Assembly: GCF_005281835.1 (NCBI RefSeq) | Contig: NZ_RZIS01000004.1 | Coordinates: forward strand, 424,355-488,354 | DNA length: 64,000 nt | DNA from: Vibrio profundi | GTDB taxonomy: Bacteria > Pseudomonadota > Gammaproteobacteria > Enterobacterales > Vibrionaceae | Reading direction: 5' to 3' | In this document: in pieces, positions 39,742 to 48,034 of the stretch | How positions within the stretch are numbered: the first letter of the stretch is position 1 | Layout of the letters: every line of letters begins with the position of its first letter | Translations under genes and position numbers: made by a program | The notes under the pieces: generated by a model | Told to the model about the DNA's origin: nothing | The model's input: the letters and a program-made list of their open reading frames with translations, nothing else | Databases searched by the model: none

Positions 39742-40971
39742 TTAAACCTGAGCAGATTCTAGACTTTTCTTTTTGCTCTTTTTGCGTTTTTTCTTCTTAA
39801 ATCCACCGCTGATATCCCCAAGGAATGAGCCGACGATAGGTTTGGCGGTAACCCTTGCCAGTCCAACGTATAAGAAGTCACTAGCGGGGGTTGCCCCTCC
39901 AAGCAGGATCTCGGACTCGTAGTCGTGCTTCCATTTTTTATCGTCTTTAGAGAAGGACATAACAATCTGTTCTTCATTGTACTTGTTCCATTGTTCAATC
40001 CCATCTTGGATGATCAATGGATACGATTCCGGTGTTACTCGAATCGCTAAGCCCATATTGTAAGAGACTTTATTGATATTACTGCCTGCCGAGCCACGTG
40101 AATATTCTACGGCGTAGTCTGGTTTACCACTGGTTGAATGGAACCCTGAAGTCGTCACACCTGGACCAGACTTATGTGCATTGGCCATTTTTAGCAGCAT
40201 ACAAACATCTAGATTGTTGTTCGGAACTCTTGGTAAATCCAACGCAAACCGACGTCTTAAATAGTTGGCTTGTCGATCATTTGGCATGTTCAAATTACAC
40301 TTCGCTTTGTTCATTACCTCTTGATCGTAGAGATAACGTAACGGCACCAATCCGTTTATCAAAATAGAATTGACGACATTCTCTGGGACGGCTTTTAATC
40401 CCATAAACACTACTGGGTCTTGGCGTAAGTTTTGCCCCTTAATTTGAGACATCGTTATCGTTAAGTTGGTACGCGGGTGGTTCGCCATTTCCCGTTGGTT
40501 CGCTTCAAAAAGGTTCTTGAACGTGGCGACGGGTGTTCCTGCGGTTTGATTCGCTAGGATCTCGCCAGTGCGGCGTCTGTGGTATGCAAAATATTGCCTG
40601 ACACTGTCGTTGTAAGGTGAGGTTAACGCGGTTTCGGCAGCCTGAATTTGGGTTAACAAATAGTGTCGACTGCGGCGCTTTATCTGCGGAAGAATGATGT
40701 TATGGCTTAAGTAAATGATGTTACTGCAGCTGTATAACGGACCGGGTTGCAAATCGGTGAGAGGTGGTCTGATTATTATTTCAGGCCGCATTACTGAAAG
40801 GATCTGTAGTACGAGAGCGACATATCTGACACGCCCTTCATGAGCATCGGTTGATAGATCACTGGTTTGAAACCTTGGAAACTGGCAGTTGGCGTATTCC
40901 ACAGATGCTGCCGTTCGAGTAAAGCCATTACTTTTAAGCCATGTAATTGCTGACGATGGTGATTCCCACAT
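39742..40971 (-). CDS. Unrecognised protein with ADP-ribosyltransferase-like C-domain and Lys-rich tail
   Basis: A 409-residue protein without signal peptide or membrane helix. I do not recognise the full-length family. Residues 186-372 show a pattern reminiscent of mono-ADP-ribosyltransferases: VVFMGLKAVPENVVNSILIN GL-type opening (187-208), GFHSTSGKPDYAVEYSRG (276-293; STS-like), and YESEILLGGATPASDF (351-366; ExE-like). The usual first arginine is not evident (Met190 instead). The end is a basic tail (391-403, KKKKRKKSKKKS). GGAG lies 5 nt before the ATG. It is an orphan on the minus strand. Nucleic-acid or membrane targeting by the tail is speculation. Confidence 0.6.
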   Translation of the reverse strand: MWESPSSAITWLKSNGFTRTAASVEYANCQFPRFQTSDLSTDAHEGRVRYVALVLQILSVMRPEIIIRPPLTDLQPGPLYSCSNIIYLSHNIILPQIKRRSRHYLLTQIQAAETALTSPYNDSVRQYFAYHRRRTGEILANQTAGTPVATFKNLFEANQREMANHPRTNLTITMSQIKGQNLRQDPVVFMGLKAVPENVVNSILINGLVPLRYLYDQEVMNKAKCNLNMPNDRQANYLRRRFALDLPRVPNNNLDVCMLLKMANAHKSGPGVTTSGFHSTSGKPDYAVEYSRGSAGSNINKVSYNMGLAIRVTPESYPLIIQDGIEQWNKYNEEQIVMSFSKDDKKWKHDYESEILLGGATPASDFLYVGLARVTAKPIVGSFLGDISGGFKKKKRKKSKKKSLESAQV

Positions 40972-41075
40972 GTTATCTCCTCGGGAAGTGAGAGAACTTC
41001 CGGTGTTACTGGTGAGTAACCCTGTTCTTTTTTATGTTTACTTGTGTATTTATCATTAAGCACCAAGGTGCTTAT

Positions 41076-41411
41076 ATGAAAAGTAGCAGAATCATTCATG
41101 TGACTAGCGCTAAATTTGTTTTGGTTATCAGTAAAATGGAATCGCTACGTGACTTATGTGTAATTTATAAAATTGATGATTTCAGTATGAAAACTCAGAT
41201 ATCGCGAGGTAGGGATGCTGGTATCAGGGAAGTGTTGTCTAGGATTAAGAAATTAAAATTTGAGAAGGCAGTTATATTGTTTCAAAACAAAGCGATGATG
41301 GTCTATGCGAAAGGCAACAATCAAAAGTTTAAATCAGTAACGACAAACTGCACTTTGATTACGGCCCCGCTCTTTCGCCAAATAAAGACCGCAGTCAGCT
41401 TTTTCAATTAA
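41076..41411 (+). CDS. Hypothetical protein overlapping the end of the GGDEF gene
   Basis: A 111-residue frame whose ATG at 41076 follows AAGGTG by 5 nt. The protein is basic (KSSRIIHVTSAKFVLVISKM) with no known domain. Its last 26 codons run antisense across the 3' end of the GGDEF gene, where coding is constrained by the other strand. It fills an otherwise empty spacer and starts divergently from the ART-like gene. It may be real or fortuitous. Confidence 0.35.
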   Translation: MKSSRIIHVTSAKFVLVISKMESLRDLCVIYKIDDFSMKTQISRGRDAGIREVLSRIKKLKFEKAVILFQNKAMMVYAKGNNQKFKSVTTNCTLITAPLFRQIKTAVSFFN

Positions 41412-42281
41412 AGATTTAGGTGTGGTTTCAGCATTAGGGACAAGGGAAACGTAGCCGCAGCTGATGGTCACGGTACCAAGCTTTGATGCTGGGTGTGGGA
41501 TGTTGAGGTGCGATACATCAAGCCTAATTTGCTCTGCTAATATCGATACTGCCTCTTCGTCACCGTAGGTGATTATCGCGAATTCTTCCCCTCCATATCG
41601 ACAGATAACATCGGTAGTGCGGTTGCTCGTTTGCATTATTGAGTTAGCAATACTGATTAGACATTCGTCCCCAGCATAGTGACCTAAAGTATCGTTGTAG
41701 GGTTTGAAGTTATCGATGTCACAGAGAATCAAAGAAACGAAGCGTTGTTCTCGCCTAGCGAGATTAATTAGGAAGGTGAGTTGGCTGTCGAACTCTCTCC
41801 GGTTTTTTAGGCCAGTCAGTCCATCAGTAGATGCTTGTTTATAGAGCTCTTCCGAAGCGAGCTCAGGTTCAATTATGCCAAATAGCAGCGTTGCTTGGCC
41901 GTCTTCATTTCGTAACAACGCTTTTGCACGGCTAGAGAAGTACAACACTTTATCTTGCTGTTCGTCATAGTAAGGGAAGCGGTTGCAATACTCATCAAGG
42001 CTATTAAGCCGAAGCTCTCGATATTCATCAAAGATTTCCTGAGCTTTTTTACTATTGCTTACGGCGATGTATTTATTGTAATCGCCGGCAATCGGGCAGG
42101 TTTTACTAACGGAGTGCTGGGTTTGTTTTGGGTCAAGATGAAAGGTTGTACACATGGTGTCATTGCAGTAAAAAATATCTGAATTATCTTCTAGGTCAAT
42201 GATCCACCAAGACAAGTTACTAAAACTCAATAGTTCTTGGCATTGCTGGTAATACCTTGCTACTCGAGCGTTTGGAAACAT
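41334..42281 (-). CDS. Diguanylate cyclase with N-terminal PAS-like domain
   Basis: A 315-residue cytoplasmic protein. Residues 1-130 look like a PAS-type sensor (LSWWIIDLEDNSDIFYCNDT, DEQQDKVLYFSSRAKAL) and 150-315 form a GGDEF domain with DGLTGLKNRREFD, ILCDIDNFKPYNDTLGHYAG and an active-site GGEEF (CRYGGEEFAII). No I-site RxxD is obvious. AGGTG lies 7 nt before the ATG at 42281. It makes cyclic di-GMP and opposes enzymes such as the EAL protein at 24457. Confidence 0.9.
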   Translation of the reverse strand: MFPNARVARYYQQCQELLSFSNLSWWIIDLEDNSDIFYCNDTMCTTFHLDPKQTQHSVSKTCPIAGDYNKYIAVSNSKKAQEIFDEYRELRLNSLDEYCNRFPYYDEQQDKVLYFSSRAKALLRNEDGQATLLFGIIEPELASEELYKQASTDGLTGLKNRREFDSQLTFLINLARREQRFVSLILCDIDNFKPYNDTLGHYAGDECLISIANSIMQTSNRTTDVICRYGGEEFAIITYGDEEAVSILAEQIRLDVSHLNIPHPASKLGTVTISCGYVSLVPNAETTPKSLIEKADCGLYLAKERGRNQSAVCRY

Positions 42282-42479
42282 CCTCTTACACCTAAACAAA
42301 CCTTTGTTATAAAAGGTTAAGACAAATATGAACAAAATGAAACAGCGATCGCTTTACTGACTTATAAGTGACAGGTTTAGTATTGTGTGTGGTAGGTTAA
42401 TGGAAAATAAGTAAGCTCTATAGAGATGAAAAGTTGTAGAGCTTGCGCAATTTAATACTAATAATGCGAGGGAAGCGCG

Positions 42480-42977
42480 ATGAAACCACAACTACATGGA
42501 AGCAAGGTAAAACTGAGATGTATCGAACATTCTGATGCTGGCGATTTGTTTGAGATCTATAGCAATGAAGCCACCATGGAGTTCGCTTCTGAGCCGGTAT
42601 TGGAATCGGAAAGTGTGTTGAAGCAAAAGCTTACTGAAGGAAAAGAAGCTGAAGAATCTGGTGACTTGTACGAGTGGGCAATCGAATGTGCCACTCTTGG
42701 CAAAGTTGTGGGCACATGTGAACTACATAGCTTTAGTTTATGTGGCCGTGAATGTGAAATCGCCTGCTTGGTCAATTCGAGTTTTTGGCGCAAAGGGTAT
42801 ATGTCTGAAGCACTGCAGTTAGTGCTGGAATATGCTCAATCTCAAGGTATAAAAAAACTAATCGCAGATATCGACTCACAAAATTATCGCTCGATCGGCC
42901 TGTTTGCCAAGAATGGCTTTAAATCACGAGGTGATGGTAAGTATTATCTATGGCTAGAAGAAATGGCGGAATGCTAA
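42480..42977 (+). CDS. GNAT-family N-acetyltransferase (RimJ/RimL-like)
   Basis: A 165-residue acetyltransferase: VKLRCIEHSDAGDLFEIYSN opening, CLVNSSFWRKGYMSEALQLV as motif A, and DSQNYRSIGLFAKNGFKSRG as motif B. GAGGG lies 7 nt before the ATG. The next gene starts 29 nt after its stop and also contains a GNAT domain, so the two may be co-transcribed. Confidence 0.85.
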   Translation: MKPQLHGSKVKLRCIEHSDAGDLFEIYSNEATMEFASEPVLESESVLKQKLTEGKEAEESGDLYEWAIECATLGKVVGTCELHSFSLCGRECEIACLVNSSFWRKGYMSEALQLVLEYAQSQGIKKLIADIDSQNYRSIGLFAKNGFKSRGDGKYYLWLEEMAEC

Positions 42978-43006
42978 GCGCCAGTGTTATTCAGTAAGGC
43001 ACAGTA

Positions 43007-44338
43007 ATGGATGAACAATTTGAAATACTTCAATCACTTGGAGCTGGAGATTTTCAGCATCTGAATGGCTCTTTAGTCGAACATTTAACGGGTACCGAAC
43101 ACGTTTTAAAAAGCTGGGGTGCAAGTGAGGTGCTCACAACAGCAGGGTTATTTCATGCGGCTTATGGTACCGCTGGGTTTGACGACAATATGGTGTCGTT
43201 ATCTCAACGTGAAAAGATCGCTAGTTTGATTGGTGAACAAGCAGAAGCCCTGGTGTATTTGTATTGTTCATGTGACAGGGATTATGTGTTTTCACAGTTT
43301 GCGAAGTTTGCCAATCAGCAAGATGATCAACAAACGTTTTCTTCGAAAATTGTATTTCGTGACCGATTTACTGGCGCTGAGTTTCATTTAGCAAAAGAAC
43401 AATGGGTATTATTTTGCGAACTGACAACGGCAAACGAGTTGGAGTTAGTCTACGCAAGCGATTGCTTTAAAGCACAGTACGGTAACGAGCTTTTTGAACT
43501 GTTTGAAAGTATTCAACTCTTCCTTACATTAGAAGCGAAGGTTGCCTATCAATTAGCGTTAGGCGACGTTGTGCCTACCAGTCAAATCATGAATCTGTAT
43601 AACCGACATGAACGTCAGGCATTTACGGCGTTTGATGGTGATAAGGTGTCGACCCCAGAAGTTGTGAAGCTCGTGGCTAATGAAGCTTATGGGAGCTACA
43701 TTTCATTTTTTGACTTGAATGAAAAAAATGCGAGTCAGCATATTCGCCAAGAAGTGGAATACTTTCGCCAGTTAGAGCGAAACTTCGAGTGGAAAATATA
43801 CAGTTCAGACATGCCGAGCAATATCGGAGAACTGCTACTTGAGCACGGTTTCCAAGAGGCAGAAAGTGAATCCTTTATGATATTGGACTTATGTTCTGCT
43901 AACCCAATAATAGGTAATCAATCCTTTTCAGAGGTGTCGGACAGTATAGGCATAAGAGATGCGATACGAGTTCAAGAACAAGTGTGGGGTGGGGATTTTG
44001 AGTGGCAATATCAGTATTTACTAAATTTGAAAAAACAGTCTCCAGAATCCGTGTCTATTTATGTGGTTTACGCGAATGGTGTTCCCGTTACATCAGCTTG
44101 GATTACCTTCAATGGAGACAGCCCGTTCGCAGGGATTTGGGGTGGAAGCACGGTTAAAGAACACCGAGGGAATGGGTATTATTCGATGTTATTGAATCAG
44201 CGAATTCTGGATGCTAAATCTCGCGGTAAACGATACCTGATCATCGACGCCTCTGAGATGAGTCGACCTATTGTTGAAAAGCACGGCTTCAAGTTTGTTG
44301 CGACCACTATCGGTTATGAGTTCCAAGCCACATCCTAA
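43007..44338 (+). CDS. DUF6817-GNAT fusion protein
   Basis: A 443-residue two-domain protein. Residues 1-170 match a DUF6817-type HD-like domain (LVEHLTGTEHVLKSWGAS, TTAGLFHAAYGTAGF, EKIASLIGEQAEALVYLYCS). The C-terminal region (about 310-440) is a GNAT domain (YVVYANGVPVTSAWITF, GSTVKEHRGNGYYSMLLNQR, MSRPIVEKHGFKFV). The middle contains a FEWKIYSSDMPSNIGELLLE segment typical of the N-lobe of some GNATs. AAGG precedes the ATG. The fusion suggests an enzyme acting on one metabolite or small-molecule conjugate; activity is unknown. Confidence 0.75.
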   Translation: MDEQFEILQSLGAGDFQHLNGSLVEHLTGTEHVLKSWGASEVLTTAGLFHAAYGTAGFDDNMVSLSQREKIASLIGEQAEALVYLYCSCDRDYVFSQFAKFANQQDDQQTFSSKIVFRDRFTGAEFHLAKEQWVLFCELTTANELELVYASDCFKAQYGNELFELFESIQLFLTLEAKVAYQLALGDVVPTSQIMNLYNRHERQAFTAFDGDKVSTPEVVKLVANEAYGSYISFFDLNEKNASQHIRQEVEYFRQLERNFEWKIYSSDMPSNIGELLLEHGFQEAESESFMILDLCSANPIIGNQSFSEVSDSIGIRDAIRVQEQVWGGDFEWQYQYLLNLKKQSPESVSIYVVYANGVPVTSAWITFNGDSPFAGIWGGSTVKEHRGNGYYSMLLNQRILDAKSRGKRYLIIDASEMSRPIVEKHGFKFVATTIGYEFQATS

Positions 44339-44373
44339 GAGCCTATTCAAATTGCGTTATCCATGGAGGGGTA

Positions 44374-44994
44374 ATGACTATCACGACTAGCATCGCTTTG
44401 TTTATCGCGATGCTCTTATCTGCAGCGATTCCTGGGCCAAGCGTGTTAGCCGTTGTGTCGCGCTCTTTATCTTTAGGTTTTAGGCAAGGTTTACTTGTTG
44501 TGTGTGGCGTTGTAATCGCCGACTACGTATTTATCTTTCTTGCTCTGTCTGGCTTATCTGCAATTTCTACGGCGATGGGGGAATATGCCTTCATTATTAA
44601 GTATTTAGGTGTTAGCTATCTGTTTTGGTTAGCGTACAACACTTGGCTATCATCAAACACCAAGCCCGTTCAGTGCCATTCGTCGAATCGTACTAAGGCT
44701 TCCAGTTTATTCGTGGGGCTTGTTATGACGTTAGCTAACCCTAAGGCCATTTTGTTTTATATGGGGTTCTTACCCGCGTTTATTGAGTTGAACAATGTAA
44801 CGACGTATGACGTTGCTACGGTTCTCGTTGTTTCTACGTTGGCAGTTGGAGGTGTGTTGAGCGTTTATGCATACCTTGCCTCTCACTTAGGAACTTCCCT
44901 TATTGAAAAACAGCAATCTAAGAAGTGGTTGAATAAAGTGTCGGCTGGTTTTTTGGCGACTTGTGGTGTGTTGCTCGCTGGGAATAGCCAGTGA
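44374..44994 (+). CDS. LysE/RhtB-family exporter
   Basis: A 206-residue inner-membrane protein with about six helices and the LysE-family N-terminus AAIPGPSVLAVVSRSLSLGF, then RQGLLVVCGVVIADYVF, and the central ANPKAILFYMGFLPAFI. Family members export amino acids and derivatives such as homoserine lactone or threonine. GGAGGGG lies immediately upstream of the ATG. Substrate unknown. Confidence 0.88.
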   Translation: MTITTSIALFIAMLLSAAIPGPSVLAVVSRSLSLGFRQGLLVVCGVVIADYVFIFLALSGLSAISTAMGEYAFIIKYLGVSYLFWLAYNTWLSSNTKPVQCHSSNRTKASSLFVGLVMTLANPKAILFYMGFLPAFIELNNVTTYDVATVLVVSTLAVGGVLSVYAYLASHLGTSLIEKQQSKKWLNKVSAGFLATCGVLLAGNSQ

Positions 44995-45064
44995 ATGTAC
45001 GTCAGTTATTATTTTTTGAGTTCATGGCTAGTGTGCCCAATTAAAGACTAAGGAAATAAAGTAA

Positions 45065-45481
45065 ATGAGTAAAAATGTTCGTGTCGGCGTTGGAGTGGTT
45101 ATTTTGAGAGATAACAAACTCTTACTGGGAAAGCGTATAGGCGCACATGGCGCTGAAACTTGGGCTACCCCTGGCGGCCATCTAGAACTCGGAGAAAGCA
45201 TTGAAGAATGTGCGAAGCGTGAAGTGCTAGAAGAAACAGGGCTAGAAGTTTCTAACGTGCAGCATTTGGCTTTTACTAATGACATTTTTTCTCAGGAAGA
45301 TAAGCATTATGTGACTCTATTTGTGGTTGCGAGCTATGACGAAGGCGAAGCAGAAATTAAAGAACCTAACAAATGCTTAGAATGGAAATGGTGTGATCTG
45401 GATTCGTTGCCTCAACCGCTGTTTTTGCCACTAGTGAATTTGCTCAAACAAGATAGCTCTGCGCTTAAGGGAATTAACTAG
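45065..45481 (+). CDS. Nudix hydrolase
   Basis: A 138-residue Nudix protein. The complete Nudix box is visible from GGHLELGESIEECAKREVLE to ETGLEV (GX5EX7REVXEEXGU). The opening VRVGVGVVILRDNKLLLGKR with WATPGG resembles the NUDT15/MTH3 nucleotide-diphosphatase group. The acidic partner residues are intact, so it should be active on nucleoside triphosphates or diphosphate linkages. It ends 2 nt before the stop of the convergent NifW-like gene. Confidence 0.88.
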   Translation: MSKNVRVGVGVVILRDNKLLLGKRIGAHGAETWATPGGHLELGESIEECAKREVLEETGLEVSNVQHLAFTNDIFSQEDKHYVTLFVVASYDEGEAEIKEPNKCLEWKWCDLDSLPQPLFLPLVNLLKQDSSALKGIN

Positions 45482-45483
45482 TG

Positions 45484-45759
45484 CTAGCGGCGTTGACAGG
45501 AAGTACACCCTCTGCAAGCTGAACGGGTATGGCGATCTAATCGGCTTCTTTGTACTTTGCAGTAAGCGTTTTTCAAAGCACGGCGCCCGGAAAACCAGTC
45601 GTCAGGTTTTTCGAGTAATAAATATCCCGCAAATCGTTTCATCAATTGGGCTCGGTTGTCTTCGATGAATTTGCTGTCGAACCCAATATCAAAATAATCA
45701 AGGGCTTGTTCTATTGAAGTAAAGCTTGCAATGGTTTGTTGAATATCAGTTGGTTTCAT
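45484..45759 (-). CDS. NifW-like protein (nitrogenase-stabilising family) with Cys-rich tail
   Basis: A 91-residue protein. Residues 10-50 (IEQALDYFDIGFDSKFIEDN, QLMKRFAGYLL) match the NifW family core (FFDFLGVxYDxxxxxxxRLHILKRF). The C-terminal extension DWFSGRRALKNAYCKVQRSR ends in CRGCTSCQRR, a cysteine cluster. No other nif gene is in the window, so this is a NifW-like protein of non-diazotrophic vibrios, maybe tied to metal or cofactor handling. No clear ribosome binding site. Convergent with the Nudix gene. Confidence 0.75.
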   Translation of the reverse strand: MKPTDIQQTIASFTSIEQALDYFDIGFDSKFIEDNRAQLMKRFAGYLLLEKPDDWFSGRRALKNAYCKVQRSRLDRHTRSACRGCTSCQRR

Positions 45760-45905
45760 TGGTATAAATCATAATGGTGAAGGCATTACTTTAACTGAGT
45801 CGGGCCAGCATGCTTTTGATGTAAAGCAGGAAGTACCGCTATACAGAGCGCGAATCGACGTCGGTGACTTTTCGATAAAATACAAATACCGCGAATGAGG
45901 TGGAT

Positions 45906-46358
45906 ATGGAAATTCAGCAGGTACAGCTAGCAGATCTCGAATCAGTAACAGACTTGGTGAGAACGGTCTCAGCGGTGGATGTCTTACCGAATTTTAGTGA
46001 ACAAGGAAAAGGTGAATATCGATTAAGGGTACTGCCGGATACAAAAACCACATTTAACACTGAACAATTTTATGCATTGAAAATTGTAAGTAAAAACAAG
46101 GTGGTTGGCTTTGGCGCATTAAGAGACGGTAACTACCTAACACACCTATTTATCTCAAAAGAGATTCAAGGAAGCGGTATGGGGAAACAGCTGTTAGCAG
46201 CGTTGCTAGCATCGACTCAGGAGGTACAAATCAACCTACGTTCTTCCGTGAACGCTGTATCGTTTTATCAATCTATTGGATTCGTTACGACGGATAAAGA
46301 ACTAGAGTTCAATGGTATTCGCTTTGTACCAATGAGTTTAATGCGTCAGGTATCGTGA
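45906..46358 (+). CDS. GNAT-family N-acetyltransferase
   Basis: A 150-residue acetyltransferase: HLFISKEIQGSGMGKQLLAA as motif A and RSSVNAVSFYQSIGF as motif B. GAGG (45897-45900) lies 5 nt before the ATG at 45906; a GTG at 45900 overlaps the site. The ending NGIRFVPMSL is a common feature of this small subfamily. Substrate unknown. Confidence 0.83.
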   Translation: MEIQQVQLADLESVTDLVRTVSAVDVLPNFSEQGKGEYRLRVLPDTKTTFNTEQFYALKIVSKNKVVGFGALRDGNYLTHLFISKEIQGSGMGKQLLAALLASTQEVQINLRSSVNAVSFYQSIGFVTTDKELEFNGIRFVPMSLMRQVS

Positions 46359-46481
46359 TAAGTAATATTCGTTAGCTGTGAGCGTATTAAAGAGGTTAAC
46401 TGACAAAAGTAAAATCTACTCGAAAATATAGAAGAGACCTTTTAATATGGAGGCACACTTAGTTAAAGAAGTAATTACTGT

Positions 46482-46811
46482 ATGTCTTTTCCTCCATGTC
46501 CACACTGCCAATCTGAATACGTTTACCCTGATCAAAACCACCTAGTGTGCCCAGAATGCGCACATGAGTGGAACCCGTTAGAAGTCGAAGAGGAATTTAC
46601 TGTTCATGATGTCAATGGTAAGCAATTAGAACAGGGCGATAAGGTCACCTTCGTTAAGGATCTAAAAGTGAAAGGCAGTTCTCTAGTCTTAAAAATTGGG
46701 ACTAAGGCTGTGATCAGAAGAATTATTGAAGGGAAAGACCATCAGCTTGATTGTAAAGTGGATGGCACGGGTGAAATGCTGGTTACTGCAAAGTACGTGA
46801 AAAAAGCATAA
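46482..46811 (+). CDS. yjdM: YjdM (PhnA-type) zinc-ribbon protein
   Basis: A 109-residue protein: an N-terminal zinc ribbon (CPHCQSEYVY...CPECAHEW) and the conserved PhnA domain (DVNGKQLEQGDKVTFVKDLK, VKGSSLVLKIGTK). It equals E. coli YjdM in length. Despite the old name PhnA it is not needed for phosphonate use; the function is unclear. No strong ribosome binding site is seen. Confidence 0.9.
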   Translation: MSFPPCPHCQSEYVYPDQNHLVCPECAHEWNPLEVEEEFTVHDVNGKQLEQGDKVTFVKDLKVKGSSLVLKIGTKAVIRRIIEGKDHQLDCKVDGTGEMLVTAKYVKKA

Positions 46812-46844
46812 GTCAGTTTATCACTACGGTAAAAGTTGATGCTT

Positions 46845-46870
46845 AAGCTATGGTATTTTTGATAGCTTTT
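46845..46870 (+). terminator. Weak terminator after yjdM
   Basis: AAGCTAT pairs with ATAGCTT over a 10-nt loop, followed by TT. It lies 33 nt after the yjdM stop. Confidence 0.5.
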
Positions 46871-46874
46871 GATT

Positions 46875-46910
46875 ATGCCTACCATCGTTTCAGCGAATTC
46901 TGGTAGGCAT
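46875..46910. terminator. Hairpin between convergent yjdM and mesD
   Basis: A perfect 10-bp inverted repeat ATGCCTACCA / TGGTAGGCAT with a 16-nt loop, 64 nt beyond the mesD stop. There is no clear U-tract, so it may be a weak bidirectional terminator or mRNA 3' end structure. Confidence 0.5.
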
Positions 46911-46974
46911 AGTTCAGACTTAGAAAGCATCTGATTAAACAAGAAGTATCAACGCTCAGTCAACACTACCTAAA

Positions 46975-48003
46975 TTAAGCAGACAGTTCTTGTCGAATAA
47001 TGTCTGCCCCTGCACTTAAAGCACTTAATTTTCCTCGAGCGATATGGCGAGGAAGGGGAGCCAACCCACAATTCGTACTTGGATATAGCTTATCGGCATC
47101 TACATATTTAAGAGCTTCACGTAAAGTCGTTGCGACTTGTTCCGGTGTTTCGATTTCATGGGTTGCGACATCGATAGCGCCTACCATCACTTTTTTACCG
47201 CGTATCAGCTCCAGTAGCTCTATAGGAACGCGAGAGTTGTGGCACTCTAGTGAAATAATATCGATATTCGACTTTTGCAGTTTAGGGAACACTTCCTCAT
47301 ATTGTCTCCATTCAGAGCCTAGTGTTTTTTTCCAATCGGTATTGGCTTTAATGCCATAGCCATAACAAATGTGAACCGCGGTTTCACATTTAAGTCCCTC
47401 GATGGCTTTTTCTAAACAGGCGATACCCCATTCATTTACTTCATCAAAAAAGACATTAAATGCTGGCTCATCAAACTGTATGATATCGACGCCTGCCGCC
47501 TCTAGTTCTTTGGCTTCTTGGTTAAGAATCTTTGCAAATTCCCACGCTAGCTTTTCACGGCTTTTGTAGTGGTCATCATAAAGCGTATCGATCATTGTCA
47601 TCGGCCCAGGTAGAGCCCATTTAATTGGTTGGTCAGTTTGTTGACGTAGAAATTTAGCATCCTCTACAAAAACCGACTTTTGACGAGATACTGCACCCAC
47701 AACCGTTGGTACGCTTGCGTCATAGCGGTCACGAATTTTAACGGTTTTACGATTTTCGAAATCTACGCCATTTAAGTTTTCGATAAATGTCGTTACGAAG
47801 TGTTGGCGGGTTTGTTCGCCATCGCTGACAATATCGACGCCAGCGTGCTGTTGCTCTTGTAATGAAATACGCAATGCATCGTGCTTACCGTCGATGAGCT
47901 CGTCACCCTGTAATTTCCAAGGCGACCAAAGTGTCTCGGGTTGTGCAAGCCATGAAGGCTTAGGTAAGCTACCAGCCGTTGATGTAGGTAATAGTGTTTT
48001 CAT
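46975..48003 (-). CDS. mesD: Probable folate-independent methionine synthase (core-MetE, MesD type)
   Basis: A 342-residue protein equal to the C-terminal catalytic domain of MetE, without the N-terminal folate-binding half. It starts LPTSTAGSLPKPSWLAQPET and carries IQFDEPAF, the zinc-ligand motif AVHICYGYG, LECHNS, and STNCGLAPLPRH (zinc-binding Cys). It lies directly downstream of a DUF1852 gene; that pairing marks the MesD-MesX type, which makes methionine with an unidentified methyl donor and needs oxygen. Assignment rests on domain plus pairing. Confidence 0.85.
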   Translation of the reverse strand: MKTLLPTSTAGSLPKPSWLAQPETLWSPWKLQGDELIDGKHDALRISLQEQQHAGVDIVSDGEQTRQHFVTTFIENLNGVDFENRKTVKIRDRYDASVPTVVGAVSRQKSVFVEDAKFLRQQTDQPIKWALPGPMTMIDTLYDDHYKSREKLAWEFAKILNQEAKELEAAGVDIIQFDEPAFNVFFDEVNEWGIACLEKAIEGLKCETAVHICYGYGIKANTDWKKTLGSEWRQYEEVFPKLQKSNIDIISLECHNSRVPIELLELIRGKKVMVGAIDVATHEIETPEQVATTLREALKYVDADKLYPSTNCGLAPLPRHIARGKLSALSAGADIIRQELSA

Positions 48004-48034
48004 AGTAAATGCCGCTATCTGTTCTCGTTAATTA

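Noticed and set aside
32073..46811. Integron array in the accessory run
   Set aside because: Gene content suggests it, but I saw no attC-type core pairs between genes and the integrase is at 61830 with its array on the far side.
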